Positions 34,865 to 43,715 of a stretch of 64,000 nucleotides of DNA are shown in pieces (positions within the stretch are counted from its first letter, which is position 1; each line of letters starts with the position of its first letter). Source of the DNA: Clostridium bowmanii (GTDB lineage Bacteria; Bacillota; Clostridia; Clostridiales; Clostridiaceae); NCBI RefSeq assembly GCF_018861315.1, contig NZ_JAHLDL010000022.1, forward strand, positions 1 to 64,000, read 5' to 3'. The position numbers and the translations under genes are program-made. A model generated the notes under the pieces. It was not told where the DNA came from. It searched no databases and saw nothing but the letters and a program-made list of their open reading frames with translations.

Positions 34865-35317
34865 CTACTTCAAATCCGCCCAATTAGCAGGATATGTTAC
34901 AAACATAAACTTTGCATAGTTTGGAACACTAAATTGGATTTTTGAATTCTTAGGAATTAAGATTATTTCCCCTTTATTGGCTACAACTTTTCTTCCATCA
35001 ATGATTACTTCTAAAGTTCCCTCAATAACGTAATCTATTTCATCATAATTTAATGTCCAATCAAAGCTTGTCTCTTTCATCTCCATAAGACCACATCCAA
35101 GTCTTGGGCTCTCTTCTAATGTTACAACATCAGTTAAAAGTACATCGTCTCCCTCTTTACCTGTATCAAATTTACCCATTTTTACAGTGTCTAATTTTAT
35201 TGACATTATACCACTAGGATCTACTTGCTTTTCAAATCCGCATTTATCCTTAGATAAACTTTCAGTTATTATTTTTCTCACCATGTCTTCAATTAGTTTT
35301 GAATCTATATTTTCCAA
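34865..35317 (-). CDS. eutQ: Ethanolamine utilisation protein EutQ (cupin)
   Basis: A 150-residue EutQ, a cupin reported to have acetate kinase activity in Salmonella. The beta-barrel motifs WTLNYDEIDYVIEGTLEVIIDG and ANKGEIILIPKNSKIQFSVPNYAKF match. Residues near the N-terminus (SKLIEDMVRKIITESL) form an amphipathic helix typical of microcompartment targeting. A TTG start at 35317 is preferred, with GGAGG seven bases upstream; an ATG six codons earlier overlaps it. It is the last gene of the locus. Confidence 0.9.
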   Translation of the reverse strand: MENIDSKLIEDMVRKIITESLSKDKCGFEKQVDPSGIMSIKLDTVKMGKFDTGKEGDDVLLTDVVTLEESPRLGCGLMEMKETSFDWTLNYDEIDYVIEGTLEVIIDGRKVVANKGEIILIPKNSKIQFSVPNYAKFMFVTYPANWADLK

Positions 35318-35337
35318 TTTAATTCCTCCATTCATTG

Positions 35338-36438
35338 TTATATTGCTTGAATAGCCTTGTCTTTTTTATTTCTTTTAAGTATAAAGCAAGCAAGTGTAAC
35401 TGCTGTGATTCCACCAATTAATTTTGCAACTATCATGGGGAATATCATTCCTTTTTCTACTCCTGCAACAAAACCTAAATGATCTCCAAATACAAAGGAC
35501 GCACTAACTGCAAAAGCAACGTTAATTATCTTACCTCTATCATCCATATCCTTCATCATTCCAAACATTGGTATATTATTTGCAAGACTTGCCACCATAC
35601 CTGCTGCTGAAATATCATTCATACCTAGTAGTGACCCCATCTTCATAAGGGGTTTTTTAAATACTTTTGTTATAACAAAAACCATTGGGAAGGCTCCTGC
35701 AAGAACTATTGCAATAGAACCTACTATAGCGATACCATCTGATAATGGTGCCATACCCGGAATAACAACCAATCCTGTTAAAGTTTCTATTATTATAGCT
35801 GCAAGACCTATTGTTATAACCACAACTACTCCTTTTCCAAAAACACTAAAGCCTTTTATCATTTTTTCAGGTATTTTCCATAAGCCTATAGCTAGAAGAG
35901 CTGCGACTATTATTATTGGAACAAGATTTTTAAGAACCATTATTACTCCAAATCCAGCTACAATTCCTCCTATAAATGCTCCTATAGGAATTGTTATTAT
36001 TCCTGCAAGAACACCTGTTGCTAAGAACTTATGATCTTCTTTTCTAATTATTCCAAGAGCAACGGGTATAGTAAATACAATAGTTGGTCCCATCATAGAT
36101 CCTATAATTACACCTGAAAAACTAGCTGCCTCTGCTGTTTGTGCAAGTTCTTTTGCAAGAGGGTATCCTCCCATATCACAAGCAAGTAAAGTAGTAGCAA
36201 ACATAGATGGATCTGCACCTAAGGCTGTGTAAATTGGGAGTATTACTGGTTTTAATACACTGGCAAGTACTGGTGCCAAACAAACTACGCCCACCATGGC
36301 TATAGTTAATGAACCCATAGCCATAAATCCCTCTTCAAATTGCTCTCCTAAACCATATTTGTTTCCTATGCACTTATCTATTGCACCTAGAACCATAAAA
36401 ATAACCATTATGTATATAATAATTTCATTTATTCCCAT
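35338..36438 (-). CDS. eutH: Ethanolamine transporter EutH
   Basis: A 366-residue membrane protein with about ten transmembrane segments that imports ethanolamine. Family text such as GGYPLAKELAQTAEAASFSG, MMGPTIVFTIPVALG and LANNIPMFGMMKDMDDRGK is clearly seen. Length is normal. It follows the PduT-like shell gene and precedes eutQ by two bases. Confidence 0.95.
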   Translation of the reverse strand: MGINEIIIYIMVIFMVLGAIDKCIGNKYGLGEQFEEGFMAMGSLTIAMVGVVCLAPVLASVLKPVILPIYTALGADPSMFATTLLACDMGGYPLAKELAQTAEAASFSGVIIGSMMGPTIVFTIPVALGIIRKEDHKFLATGVLAGIITIPIGAFIGGIVAGFGVIMVLKNLVPIIIVAALLAIGLWKIPEKMIKGFSVFGKGVVVVITIGLAAIIIETLTGLVVIPGMAPLSDGIAIVGSIAIVLAGAFPMVFVITKVFKKPLMKMGSLLGMNDISAAGMVASLANNIPMFGMMKDMDDRGKIINVAFAVSASFVFGDHLGFVAGVEKGMIFPMIVAKLIGGITAVTLACFILKRNKKDKAIQAI

Positions 36439-36517
36439 GCTTATATCTCCTTTTCGTGATAAATATTTTTGGAGGTAAATATTACTTTTATATCTTTCCT
36501 ACATTATTGCCTATTAA

Positions 36518-37060
36518 TTATAAACTGTTAATTAATTCATCCGCTGGTGAAGGGATTACAATGCTGTAAACTATCTTTTTTTCATCACTTACTCTTAATG
36601 CTTCTTTTACAGCTTCTTTAACAGAGCTCACATCACCATAAATAACAAAATATGATTTCCCACCTACAGCCATGCCAAGACTAAGTTTGAAAAGCTTTAC
36701 CTGTGCTGCTTTAAGAGCCTTATCTAAAATAAATAATCCTGAGACTACATTAGTAGTTTCCACTATCCCTATAGCACCTGTTGGCACTGCTTTAATTTTA
36801 TTTTTTAATGCTTGTATAATGTCCTTATGAACACTGGGAAGTAGAAAACTGCCTATCAAAAACCCTATACTTTCCTCTTTAGCCTTTTGCAATGCTTCTT
36901 CAACAGCTCCTACTTCTCCTGACATAAGTATCATATATTTTCCTGGACAAATAGTTTTACAAATTATAAGTTCTACCTGCGCAGCCTTTAAAACTACATC
37001 CGCTATTTCAATTCCCTTTGCTATACTTCTAAATTCCAACATTCCTAAAGTTTTAATCAT
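36518..37060 (-). CDS. PduT-like tandem-BMC shell protein
   Basis: A 180-residue shell protein with two BMC domains. The sequence CKTICPGKYMILMSGEVGAV matches PduT, where the cysteine of the loop T-I-C-P-G-K binds a [4Fe-4S] cluster at the trimer pore; the second domain has GGKSYFVIYGDVSSV. It could conduct electrons across the shell, for example to regenerate cofactors inside. PduT is usual in propanediol compartments and less usual in eut loci. Located between eutN and eutH. Confidence 0.88.
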   Translation of the reverse strand: MIKTLGMLEFRSIAKGIEIADVVLKAAQVELIICKTICPGKYMILMSGEVGAVEEALQKAKEESIGFLIGSFLLPSVHKDIIQALKNKIKAVPTGAIGIVETTNVVSGLFILDKALKAAQVKLFKLSLGMAVGGKSYFVIYGDVSSVKEAVKEALRVSDEKKIVYSIVIPSPADELINSL

Positions 37061-37102
37061 AGATTCGCTCCAAATAAATTTATTTACGGGACAACCATTT
37101 CA

Positions 37103-37384
37103 CTATTTTAAAAATTCTGCATCTACTTCTAAACTATCTATTATCCCTACTATAACTGCATCCACAGGTACATCTTTTATATGAAGTGATGCCCTTGCAG
37201 AGCTACCTTTAGTCACTAATACATTATCCCCTATTCCAGCACCTACTATATCTGCAGCAACAAAAATAGTGCTATCTTGCCCAGTTGACGATTTAGATGG
37301 TTCTATCACCAAGAATTTTAATCCATTTAATTTTTCATCTTTTCTTGTAGCCCAAACATTTCCTATAACTTTCCCAATAATCAT
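37103..37384 (-). CDS. eutN: EutN/CcmL pentameric vertex protein
   Basis: A 93-residue vertex protein with the family start MIIGKVIGNVWATRKDEKL and DIVGAGIGDNVLVTKGSSAR, which caps the corners of the microcompartment. GGGG lies eight bases before the ATG. A tandem duplication just upstream includes a second copy of the ribosome binding site and ATG, creating an out-of-frame decoy start. Confidence 0.95.
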   Translation of the reverse strand: MIIGKVIGNVWATRKDEKLNGLKFLVIEPSKSSTGQDSTIFVAADIVGAGIGDNVLVTKGSSARASLHIKDVPVDAVIVGIIDSLEVDAEFLK

Positions 37385-37441
37385 TAACTGTCCCCTTTAT
37401 TTTTATTTGAATCATTAACTGTCCCCCTTTATTTTTATTTG
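37379..37441 (-). repeat. 31/32-bp tandem duplication covering the eutN start and RBS
   Basis: Positions 37379-37409 and 37410-37441 are identical except for one extra C. Each copy contains GGGGACAGTTAATG on the minus strand. The upstream copy's ATG (37413-37415) opens a different frame that runs past the true start. Confidence 0.93.
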
Positions 37442-37490
37442 TAAACTATTCTATTTATCCCTTTACCTGTTGAAATATTTCAAAATAATC

Positions 37491-38273
37491 CTATACTCTA
37501 TTTATCTTCAATCGTTTTATTCTTATAAAGTCTTGAGCAAGTGGGGTTAATATAGCTTTTTTAATTAAGTTTACTTCCTTTATTCCATTCATATATAATT
37601 TTCTAAGGTCTGATTCTGTAATAAGTCGTTTATTATTTATTTCTACTACTTGATTAGATAATACTGAATCCCCTGAAAAAACTGTTTTAGCCGCTGATTC
37701 ACTGCTATTCATATCATTACTAGATGTTTTAACTCCATTGCATGCAATACTTGATTCTACTAAGCAATCCACTTGAGCTGATCCATCACTGCAAGCTAAA
37801 TCCATTCCCATACGCCTAACTAAATCACTTTCATGAACTATATTAGCTCCATAAGACATGATTTTGCATTCATATTGGTTATATAGATTATATAATGACT
37901 CATTTGCATTTTTTGAATATTTTCTATATTGTATTCCCTCTTTTAGCACATAAACTCTCTTACCATTGAAAAGAGCCTCTACTAAAAATGCTTGCACCTT
38001 ATTATTGCATAGACCAAGTGCCAATGAAGTTAAACCACTATTACATAAATTGGTAACTATTATATGATCATAGTTTTTCAAATTTACATCTTCATTATTA
38101 TAATCATGAACCTCATATTTATCTTGTACAAGCTCCATAATCTTTGTTAATTCTTCGCTACATGAACTTATTACTAGCACCTTTTCTTTGTCCATTGCAG
38201 TACTATTTGTACTGCTAGGAATTCGGTTCATAACTTCTTTCGTGATCATATCAACTAATTTTTCTATATCCAA
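37491..38273 (-). CDS. Eut-locus protein with Rossmann-like core and EutT-like C-terminal module
   Basis: A 260-residue protein. The N-terminal helix IEKLVDMITKEVMNRI looks like an encapsulation peptide. A flavoprotein-like core follows (KVLVISSCS, DHIIVTNLCNSGL, VYVLKEGI). The C-terminal 45 residues (LITESDLRKLYMNGIKEV then LTPLAQDFI) share their pattern with the N-terminus of EutT in this locus. Similar proteins occur in clostridial eut operons without an assigned role; it is sometimes grouped with EutJ-like genes, but I see no chaperone ATPase motif. Function is not known. Confidence 0.75.
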   Translation of the reverse strand: MDIEKLVDMITKEVMNRIPSSTNSTAMDKEKVLVISSCSEELTKIMELVQDKYEVHDYNNEDVNLKNYDHIIVTNLCNSGLTSLALGLCNNKVQAFLVEALFNGKRVYVLKEGIQYRKYSKNANESLYNLYNQYECKIMSYGANIVHESDLVRRMGMDLACSDGSAQVDCLVESSIACNGVKTSSNDMNSSESAAKTVFSGDSVLSNQVVEINNKRLITESDLRKLYMNGIKEVNLIKKAILTPLAQDFIRIKRLKINRV

Positions 38274-38300
38274 TTAAATCACTTCCTTTACATAAGGATT

Positions 38301-38927
38301 TTATTTCATAATTCTTGCAGTAGAACTCTTAATATATCCACAAGCATTTGCTTCATCATAATCTATGTGCATAGTTGTTTTATACTCTTTATCCACCCTA
38401 ATTACAACATCATCAAAAATTAATGGTCTTTCTCCAGATACCTGAGCCTTTACTATTTCTTTATCACAAACCTTAAAGAGCTTTGCATCTTCTGGTGATA
38501 AATGTATGTGGCGCTTTGCAACAATTAAACCCTCTTTAATTGTTAGAGAGGCACTTTCTGAAGTTATTGTTATCCCTACAGTACCTTCTAATTTTCCTGA
38601 CTCGCAAATTGTTGGTTTTACTCCTAAAATAAGAGCATCCGTCTTAGATATTTCCACCTGTGTTTTATTTCTTTCTGGTCCAAGCACAATTACATTTTTA
38701 ATTGTTCCTTTAGGTCCAGTTATACTAACTCTTTCATTGCAACTATATTGGCCTGGTTGTGATAAATCTTTTGCCTTTGTTAATTTATAACCATTTCCAA
38801 ATAACAAATCAATACTTTCTCTTGAAAGGTGAACGTGTCTCCCTGAAGCCTCTACGGTAATTCTTAATTTTTCATTTACTCTTTTTATGACCTCTTCTAC
38901 AATATATTCAATGTTCATATCTGTCAA
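38301..38927 (-). CDS. PduL-type phosphotransacylase (EutD role)
   Basis: A 208-residue PduL-family phosphate acyltransferase that converts acetyl-CoA to acetyl-phosphate, replacing the unrelated Pta-type EutD. The zinc-binding histidine motifs SGRHVHLSRES and AKRHIHLSPEDA are intact, with VSGERPLIFDDVVIRV. The N-terminal helix IEYIVEEVIKRVNEKL is a probable encapsulation peptide. Translation likely begins at TTG (GGGGAG eight bases upstream). It lies between the Rossmann-like protein and eutT. Confidence 0.92.
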   Translation of the reverse strand: MTDMNIEYIVEEVIKRVNEKLRITVEASGRHVHLSRESIDLLFGNGYKLTKAKDLSQPGQYSCNERVSITGPKGTIKNVIVLGPERNKTQVEISKTDALILGVKPTICESGKLEGTVGITITSESASLTIKEGLIVAKRHIHLSPEDAKLFKVCDKEIVKAQVSGERPLIFDDVVIRVDKEYKTTMHIDYDEANACGYIKSSTARIMK

Positions 38928-38960
38928 AATTACATCTCCCCTATTTAAATTACATCTTCG

Positions 38961-39716
38961 CTATTTATATTTTCCTGATAAAAACTTAAACATCATTATA
39001 TATAAACAGCTACTTAATCTATTTAAATATTTCATAATATCATTTCTTGTTATCTCTCCATCAATATCTTTAAATGCCTTAAAGCCATATACTTCAACTT
39101 CCCTTGTGTTACTTCTTATAGAGTTAAGTGCAACAACTATTTCACCCATTTTATAACTTGGCATAAAGTGGTCCATATTAAAGTATTTTTTAGGATTATG
39201 TGACATTTCTCTAAGGTCATTCTCACTCATTCCAAGTAGAGAGAATTCAGGAAGCTCTTCTTCTAATACTTCTGCCCTTAATATATTACGTACAAAACTT
39301 AGAATTTCCTCTAAATCCTTTGCTACTCCTTCATTTTGAAGCCTTGCAGCTAAAATCTCCGTTTCTAAAATTTTAGATTGAAGACTATCAAGGCGCCCTC
39401 TAAACTCTATCCGCCTATGGTCCTTAGGTACTAATTTATTGCCATATAACTGTGTCATATGCTCTGGTTTTTCCTCTAAATAACCACCCTGAAGGCATAA
39501 AAATTTCGGGAAAATCTTTGTTTCATCTTCTTTGTCACTTTTAAAATCGCCTTGTTTACTCGCACCTAATGTATCAACAATTAAAAGTTTAATGTTTTTA
39601 TCTTGTAGATATTGTTTTGCAGATGGTGTAATAATAACACCCTTAAGTACTTCAAATTCTTTAATATCTGTATTCTTAAGTTGTTTTCTCAGCTCACTCT
39701 CAGTTAACAAACTCAT
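38961..39716 (-). CDS. eutT: Cobalamin adenosyltransferase EutT
   Basis: A 251-residue ATP:cob(I)alamin adenosyltransferase that supplies the coenzyme B12 needed by ethanolamine ammonia-lyase. Family motifs include LVPKDHRRIEFRGRLDSLQ, LSFVRNILRAEVLEE and a helical C-terminus. Its N-terminal 45 residues (LTESELRKQL, ITPSAKQYLQDK) repeat the C-terminal module of the Rossmann-like protein upstream in the map. The ATG at 39716 is chosen; a GTG three codons earlier is close to AAGGGG and is also possible. Confidence 0.88.
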   Translation of the reverse strand: MSLLTESELRKQLKNTDIKEFEVLKGVIITPSAKQYLQDKNIKLLIVDTLGASKQGDFKSDKEDETKIFPKFLCLQGGYLEEKPEHMTQLYGNKLVPKDHRRIEFRGRLDSLQSKILETEILAARLQNEGVAKDLEEILSFVRNILRAEVLEEELPEFSLLGMSENDLREMSHNPKKYFNMDHFMPSYKMGEIVVALNSIRSNTREVEVYGFKAFKDIDGEITRNDIMKYLNRLSSCLYIMMFKFLSGKYK

Positions 39717-39803
39717 ATAACTCACATCCCCTTAAGAACGCCTTATATAAACATACTACCCGCCACAACCTTTTGAGCTGTGGGGATAGTATAATTTAAA
39801 ATA

Positions 39804-40103
39804 TTAAGCTTCTTCTACTTCTTCTTTCACTTTTGGAAGTATTGCATCTACTTCAGAATGTGGTCTTGGAATTACATGAACAGAAACTAATTCTCCTACT
39901 CTCTCTGCAGCTGCAGCTCCTGCATCAGTAGCCGCTTTAACAGCTCCAACGTCACCTCTAACCATTACAGTTACTAGTCCTGCTCCAATTTGTTCTTTTC
40001 CTACTAATGTAACATTTGCTGCTTTCACCATTGCATCTGCTGCCTCTATTGCTGCCACTAGTCCTCTTGTTTCGATCATTCCTAATGCATTTGTACTTGC
40101 CAT
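39804..40103 (-). CDS. eutM: Hexameric shell protein EutM
   Basis: A 99-residue BMC-H shell protein ([51 protein letters not shown]) with a short acidic tail. It forms the flat facets of the compartment. AGGAGG precedes the ATG. It lies between eutE and eutT. Confidence 0.97.
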   Translation of the reverse strand: MASTNALGMIETRGLVAAIEAADAMVKAANVTLVGKEQIGAGLVTVMVRGDVGAVKAATDAGAAAAERVGELVSVHVIPRPHSEVDAILPKVKEEVEEA

Positions 40104-40150
40104 TTTATATTCCTCCTAAGATTTTATTAGTTTATTTATATCAATTATTT

Positions 40151-41617
40151 TTATAATTGGCTTTTTAATTTTTCCATTATCTTTTCTACTATTAGATTTA
40201 TAGAATCCTCATTTAAGTTTTCATTTTTACTATTAGTACTTGCAGTATTCTTTCTATCTACTATATCTTCTATTTCCCTTATGCCATAAACTAGTCTTCT
40301 TATATTAAGCAAATTCATAGGTCCAATATTATCAGAAGTTGCACTTCCGCCAACTGCTCCACAGCCTAGTGTTAAAGCTGGTACAAGGCTAGTAGTAGCT
40401 CCTATTCCACCAAGAGAACCTGGTGTATTAACTAATAATCTTGATACTGGTTTTTTAAGTGCGAACTCTCTAATTATATCTTCATTGTTTGAATGAATTA
40501 TAAGAGTATGTCCAGCTCCCTCATTATTTAATATATCAATACATTTTGAGCAAGCCTTTTCCCAAGTTTCTTCACAATAAAATGCTAGAATTGGGGCTAA
40601 CTTTTCTCTTGAATATGGATACTTATGCCCTACATTTGTTTCCTCGGCAATAAGTACTCTTGCTCCAGTTGGAACATTTAAGTTAGCCATTTTAGCTATA
40701 GCTTGCACGCTTTTTCCTACTATTTGAGGGTTCATTGAACCATTGCTTCTAAGTATAAATCCGGAAAGTCTATCAGCTTCTTCTTTATTTAAGAAATAAG
40801 CTCCTTGCGCTTTTAACTCTGACATTACTTTATCTTTAGAACAAGCTTCAACTACTATAGATTGTTCTGAAGCACAGATAGTTCCATTATCAAAGGTCTT
40901 ACTGTCTAAAATTCTCTTTACTGCTAGTGCAATATCTGCAGATTTTTCTATGAAAGCTGGTCCATTTCCTGGTCCTACACCTATAGCTGGATTACCTGAG
41001 CTATAAGCTGCTTTAACCATCGGTGTACCACCTGTTGCAAGTATTAATGAGATATCACTATTCTTCATTAACTCATCTGTACCTTGCATAGTTGGTATAG
41101 ACATACATCCAATAGTTCCTTCTGGTGCTCCTGCTGCCATTGCAGCCTGCGATATTATTCTCACAGTTTCCAATATACATTTTTTAGCCATTGGGTGTGG
41201 TGAGAAAACTATTGAATTTCCTGCTTTTATAGCTATCATTGATTTATATATAGCTGTAGATGTAGGATTAGTTGATGGAATAAGTCCTGCAATAACTCCT
41301 ACTGGAACTGCCACCTCAACTAATTTCTTATCACTATCTTCATTTATTACTCCTACAGTTTTTAAATCTTTTATATACTCATAAACCGATTTACTTGCAA
41401 AAGTATTTTTCACAATTTTATCTTGCCATTTTCCAAAACCTGTTTCTTCCTCCGCCATTTTGGCTAATTTTTCAGCATTGTCAAAAGCTGAATCACAAAT
41501 AGCTTTAACTATTTTGTCAATTTGTCCTTGGCTCATTTCGCCAAGTTTCTTTTGTGCAAGTTTTGCACTAGCTATAAGATCTCTTACTTCTTGAATTGAC
41601 ATTAAATCCTTATCCAT
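40151..41617 (-). CDS. eutE: CoA-acylating acetaldehyde dehydrogenase
   Basis: A 488-residue enzyme converting acetaldehyde, CoA and NAD+ to acetyl-CoA. The catalytic cysteine is in DNGTICASEQS, the NAD-binding GGTPMVKAAYSSGNPAIGVG is present, and the C-terminal helix SINLIVEKIMEKLKSQ is a likely encapsulation peptide. It overlaps the upstream BMC gene by one base. Together with EutG it disposes of the acetaldehyde from EutBC. Confidence 0.96.
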   Translation of the reverse strand: MDKDLMSIQEVRDLIASAKLAQKKLGEMSQGQIDKIVKAICDSAFDNAEKLAKMAEEETGFGKWQDKIVKNTFASKSVYEYIKDLKTVGVINEDSDKKLVEVAVPVGVIAGLIPSTNPTSTAIYKSMIAIKAGNSIVFSPHPMAKKCILETVRIISQAAMAAGAPEGTIGCMSIPTMQGTDELMKNSDISLILATGGTPMVKAAYSSGNPAIGVGPGNGPAFIEKSADIALAVKRILDSKTFDNGTICASEQSIVVEACSKDKVMSELKAQGAYFLNKEEADRLSGFILRSNGSMNPQIVGKSVQAIAKMANLNVPTGARVLIAEETNVGHKYPYSREKLAPILAFYCEETWEKACSKCIDILNNEGAGHTLIIHSNNEDIIREFALKKPVSRLLVNTPGSLGGIGATTSLVPALTLGCGAVGGSATSDNIGPMNLLNIRRLVYGIREIEDIVDRKNTASTNSKNENLNEDSINLIVEKIMEKLKSQL

Positions 41618-42120
41618 TATTTAGTCCTCCTCTGATAGAACAATATAATCTCATCTACAAGCCTATCTTTTTTAGCAAATTTTATTTGTTTCTTAGTCAT
41701 ACTGTCTAAGTTAAAACTTCTTGCTAAAGTTCTGAGATCATTTACTTTTTTACTCTCTAAATCTTCTCTTAGGCTTGCACTATTATCTTTTGTATTATCT
41801 TTGTGTTCTATCTTTTCAATCTTTTGTATTTTTTCCTCTTGGTCTACATTGTTTTCAATAATATCCCAAACTGATGTATCTGGTCTTGCAATTACATGAG
41901 CTACAACTAAAATATTTGACTTAGTAAGTGCATCTTCAGCAGCCTCCACAGCCGCTTTAACTGAAGAAACATCACCTTCAAGCTTTACAGTAACCAAACC
42001 ACCTCTAACTATTTCACAACCTATAAGATTTACATTAGCTGACTTAAGTGCTATATCTGCAGCTTCTATGGCACCAAGATAGCCTTTTACCTCAATTAAG
42101 CCTAAGGCTCTTCTATTCAT
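41617..42120 (-). CDS. EutK-like BMC shell protein with C-terminal Rho_N/SAP-like tail
   Basis: A 167-residue protein. Residues 1-90 are a BMC domain (ALGLIEVKGYLGAIEAADIA, VTVKLEGDVSSVKAA). A charged linker follows, and the last 50 residues (VNDLRTLARSFNLDSMTKKQ then AKKDRLVDEI) look like a small helical nucleic-acid-binding fold of the Rho-N/SAP kind. Enteric EutK also has a C-terminal helix-turn-helix of unknown target. Whether the tail binds RNA or DNA is untested. It sits between eutL and eutE. Confidence 0.85.
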   Translation of the reverse strand: MNRRALGLIEVKGYLGAIEAADIALKSANVNLIGCEIVRGGLVTVKLEGDVSSVKAAVEAAEDALTKSNILVVAHVIARPDTSVWDIIENNVDQEEKIQKIEKIEHKDNTKDNSASLREDLESKKVNDLRTLARSFNLDSMTKKQIKFAKKDRLVDEIILFYQRRTK

Positions 42121-42134
42121 ATGACTTTCCTACT

Positions 42135-42788
42135 TTAATAGTTTGTAGGATTTTCAGCTACAAATTGTACTGCTGCTGCAAAAGCATCACAAGCTGCTTT
42201 ACAAGCTGATTGGCTTCCTGTTAGGAGTGCTCCACCAAAGTTAGTTTCGGATGGTGGTCCGTAAAAAGTTACCATTTCAACATCAGCTGCTTTTAACGCT
42301 GCATCTAATGAATACATAGCTTCAAGTGGAGGTGCTATTAGATAAGCTAGTGGCTCTCCTTCTTTAATGTTGGCACTCTTTGATAAAAAGCTTCCTGTTC
42401 TTGATACACAGTGAGCAAAATATGGAATGGAATTATCATCATTAGCACTTACAAAATTTGCTCCGCTTTCAATGAAATCTATAGCACAATTAAGTCCACT
42501 TCTAACCTCAGCTGGACTTGGCCCAGCCATTATTCCTATAACTTCACCTGCAAGTTTAGTACTTGCATTTGCAGAACCTGCATACATTGATTTAGCATAT
42601 ACTATTTCTACCTCTGCTGATTTAGTAGCTTCATCTAAAGCAGTATAAGTAACATCATCTGTATCTGCTGTTATAATTCCTAAACTCTTATGATGTGGAG
42701 CTAAATTAAAAGCCTTTACCAAATCTGGACTAACATTTGATATTATTTTTACACCTAATACCGTTGCACGAATAGCTTCATTTTTCAT
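42135..42788 (-). CDS. eutL: Trimeric shell protein EutL
   Basis: A 217-residue shell protein with a tandem, permuted BMC fold. Family motifs AIRATVLGVKIISNVSP, YAKSMYAGSANASTKLAGEV and VTFYGPPSETNFGGALLTGS are seen. EutL forms gated pores for large substrates such as cofactors. Length is normal. It follows eutC by about 30 bases. Confidence 0.96.
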   Translation of the reverse strand: MKNEAIRATVLGVKIISNVSPDLVKAFNLAPHHKSLGIITADTDDVTYTALDEATKSAEVEIVYAKSMYAGSANASTKLAGEVIGIMAGPSPAEVRSGLNCAIDFIESGANFVSANDDNSIPYFAHCVSRTGSFLSKSANIKEGEPLAYLIAPPLEAMYSLDAALKAADVEMVTFYGPPSETNFGGALLTGSQSACKAACDAFAAAVQFVAENPTNY

Positions 42789-42818
42789 GTGTTTTTCCTC
42801 CTAATTATAATTTTTTTA

Positions 42819-43697
42819 CTATAATTTTAAATCTACTCCACTTGCTTTCTTTTCAAGCATTAATTTTATTATATCAGCCAGATGAGCACCTGCCTCTACT
42901 GGAGGTGTACCACCACTATGGATATTAGATACAACTGTTCTTCTAGCTTCTGGCATATTTACAGTAGCTTTATATGCTATATAAGCACTCATGCTTTCTG
43001 CTGTAACTAGGCCTGGTCTTTCACCTATAAGTACACAAGTAACTTCAGCTTCTGTAGTTTCAGACACTACATCCATAGTCCCTACTCTACCATTTTTTAG
43101 GAAGAATGGTGTTCCTACAGAAATTCTGTAACCCTCAAGACCTTGAATCATAGCTGGAAGTACATCACGGATATTAGCTTCTATAGCTGCTGAGCTTAAT
43201 CCATCCGATACATATATTTGTACTTGTGGTCTCATTTTGCAGTTATCCTTTATAGCTTTTATACCCTCTGAATTAATCTTTTTTCCTAGGTCTGGTCTTG
43301 TTATATATTCATTTTTATCCACGCACTCTGTTTCAATAGAAAATAAATTCATTTCTTTTAAGAATTCCTCTGAAACATATGAGAAAACTGAATCTTGAGC
43401 TGCTGCATGGTCGGCTCTAACTCTTAAAGCTGTTTCTGTTTTATACCTAGGCCCGGCTCTCCAAATACCTAATCTTGCTGGAGTAGCTTGTTTCATTTTT
43501 AAATATCCCTTAGCATCTGCTGGATTTGGAACTAAAAGTTGACTTTTAATATCAACAGTTGTAATATCCTCGATAAACCCATCTTCAACCTCAACACTTG
43601 TAGTATTTTCAGCCTTAGCTGGAGCTTTTGTACCCTTAGATGTCATTTCTAGCAAAACCTGCTCCACTAATTTTTTTAATTCGTTTTCTGATACCAT
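42819..43697 (-). CDS. eutC: Ethanolamine ammonia-lyase small subunit
   Basis: A 292-residue small subunit of the adenosylcobalamin enzyme that splits ethanolamine to acetaldehyde and ammonia. The family motifs [47 protein letters not shown] and [11 protein letters not shown]-like [17 protein letters not shown] are present. The N-terminal helix [15 protein letters not shown] is the expected targeting peptide. It follows eutB by 18 bases. Confidence 0.96.
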   Translation of the reverse strand: MVSENELKKLVEQVLLEMTSKGTKAPAKAENTTSVEVEDGFIEDITTVDIKSQLLVPNPADAKGYLKMKQATPARLGIWRAGPRYKTETALRVRADHAAAQDSVFSYVSEEFLKEMNLFSIETECVDKNEYITRPDLGKKINSEGIKAIKDNCKMRPQVQIYVSDGLSSAAIEANIRDVLPAMIQGLEGYRISVGTPFFLKNGRVGTMDVVSETTEAEVTCVLIGERPGLVTAESMSAYIAYKATVNMPEARRTVVSNIHSGGTPPVEAGAHLADIIKLMLEKKASGVDLKL

Positions 43698-43715
43698 TAT
43701 TTATTCCTCCCCTCA

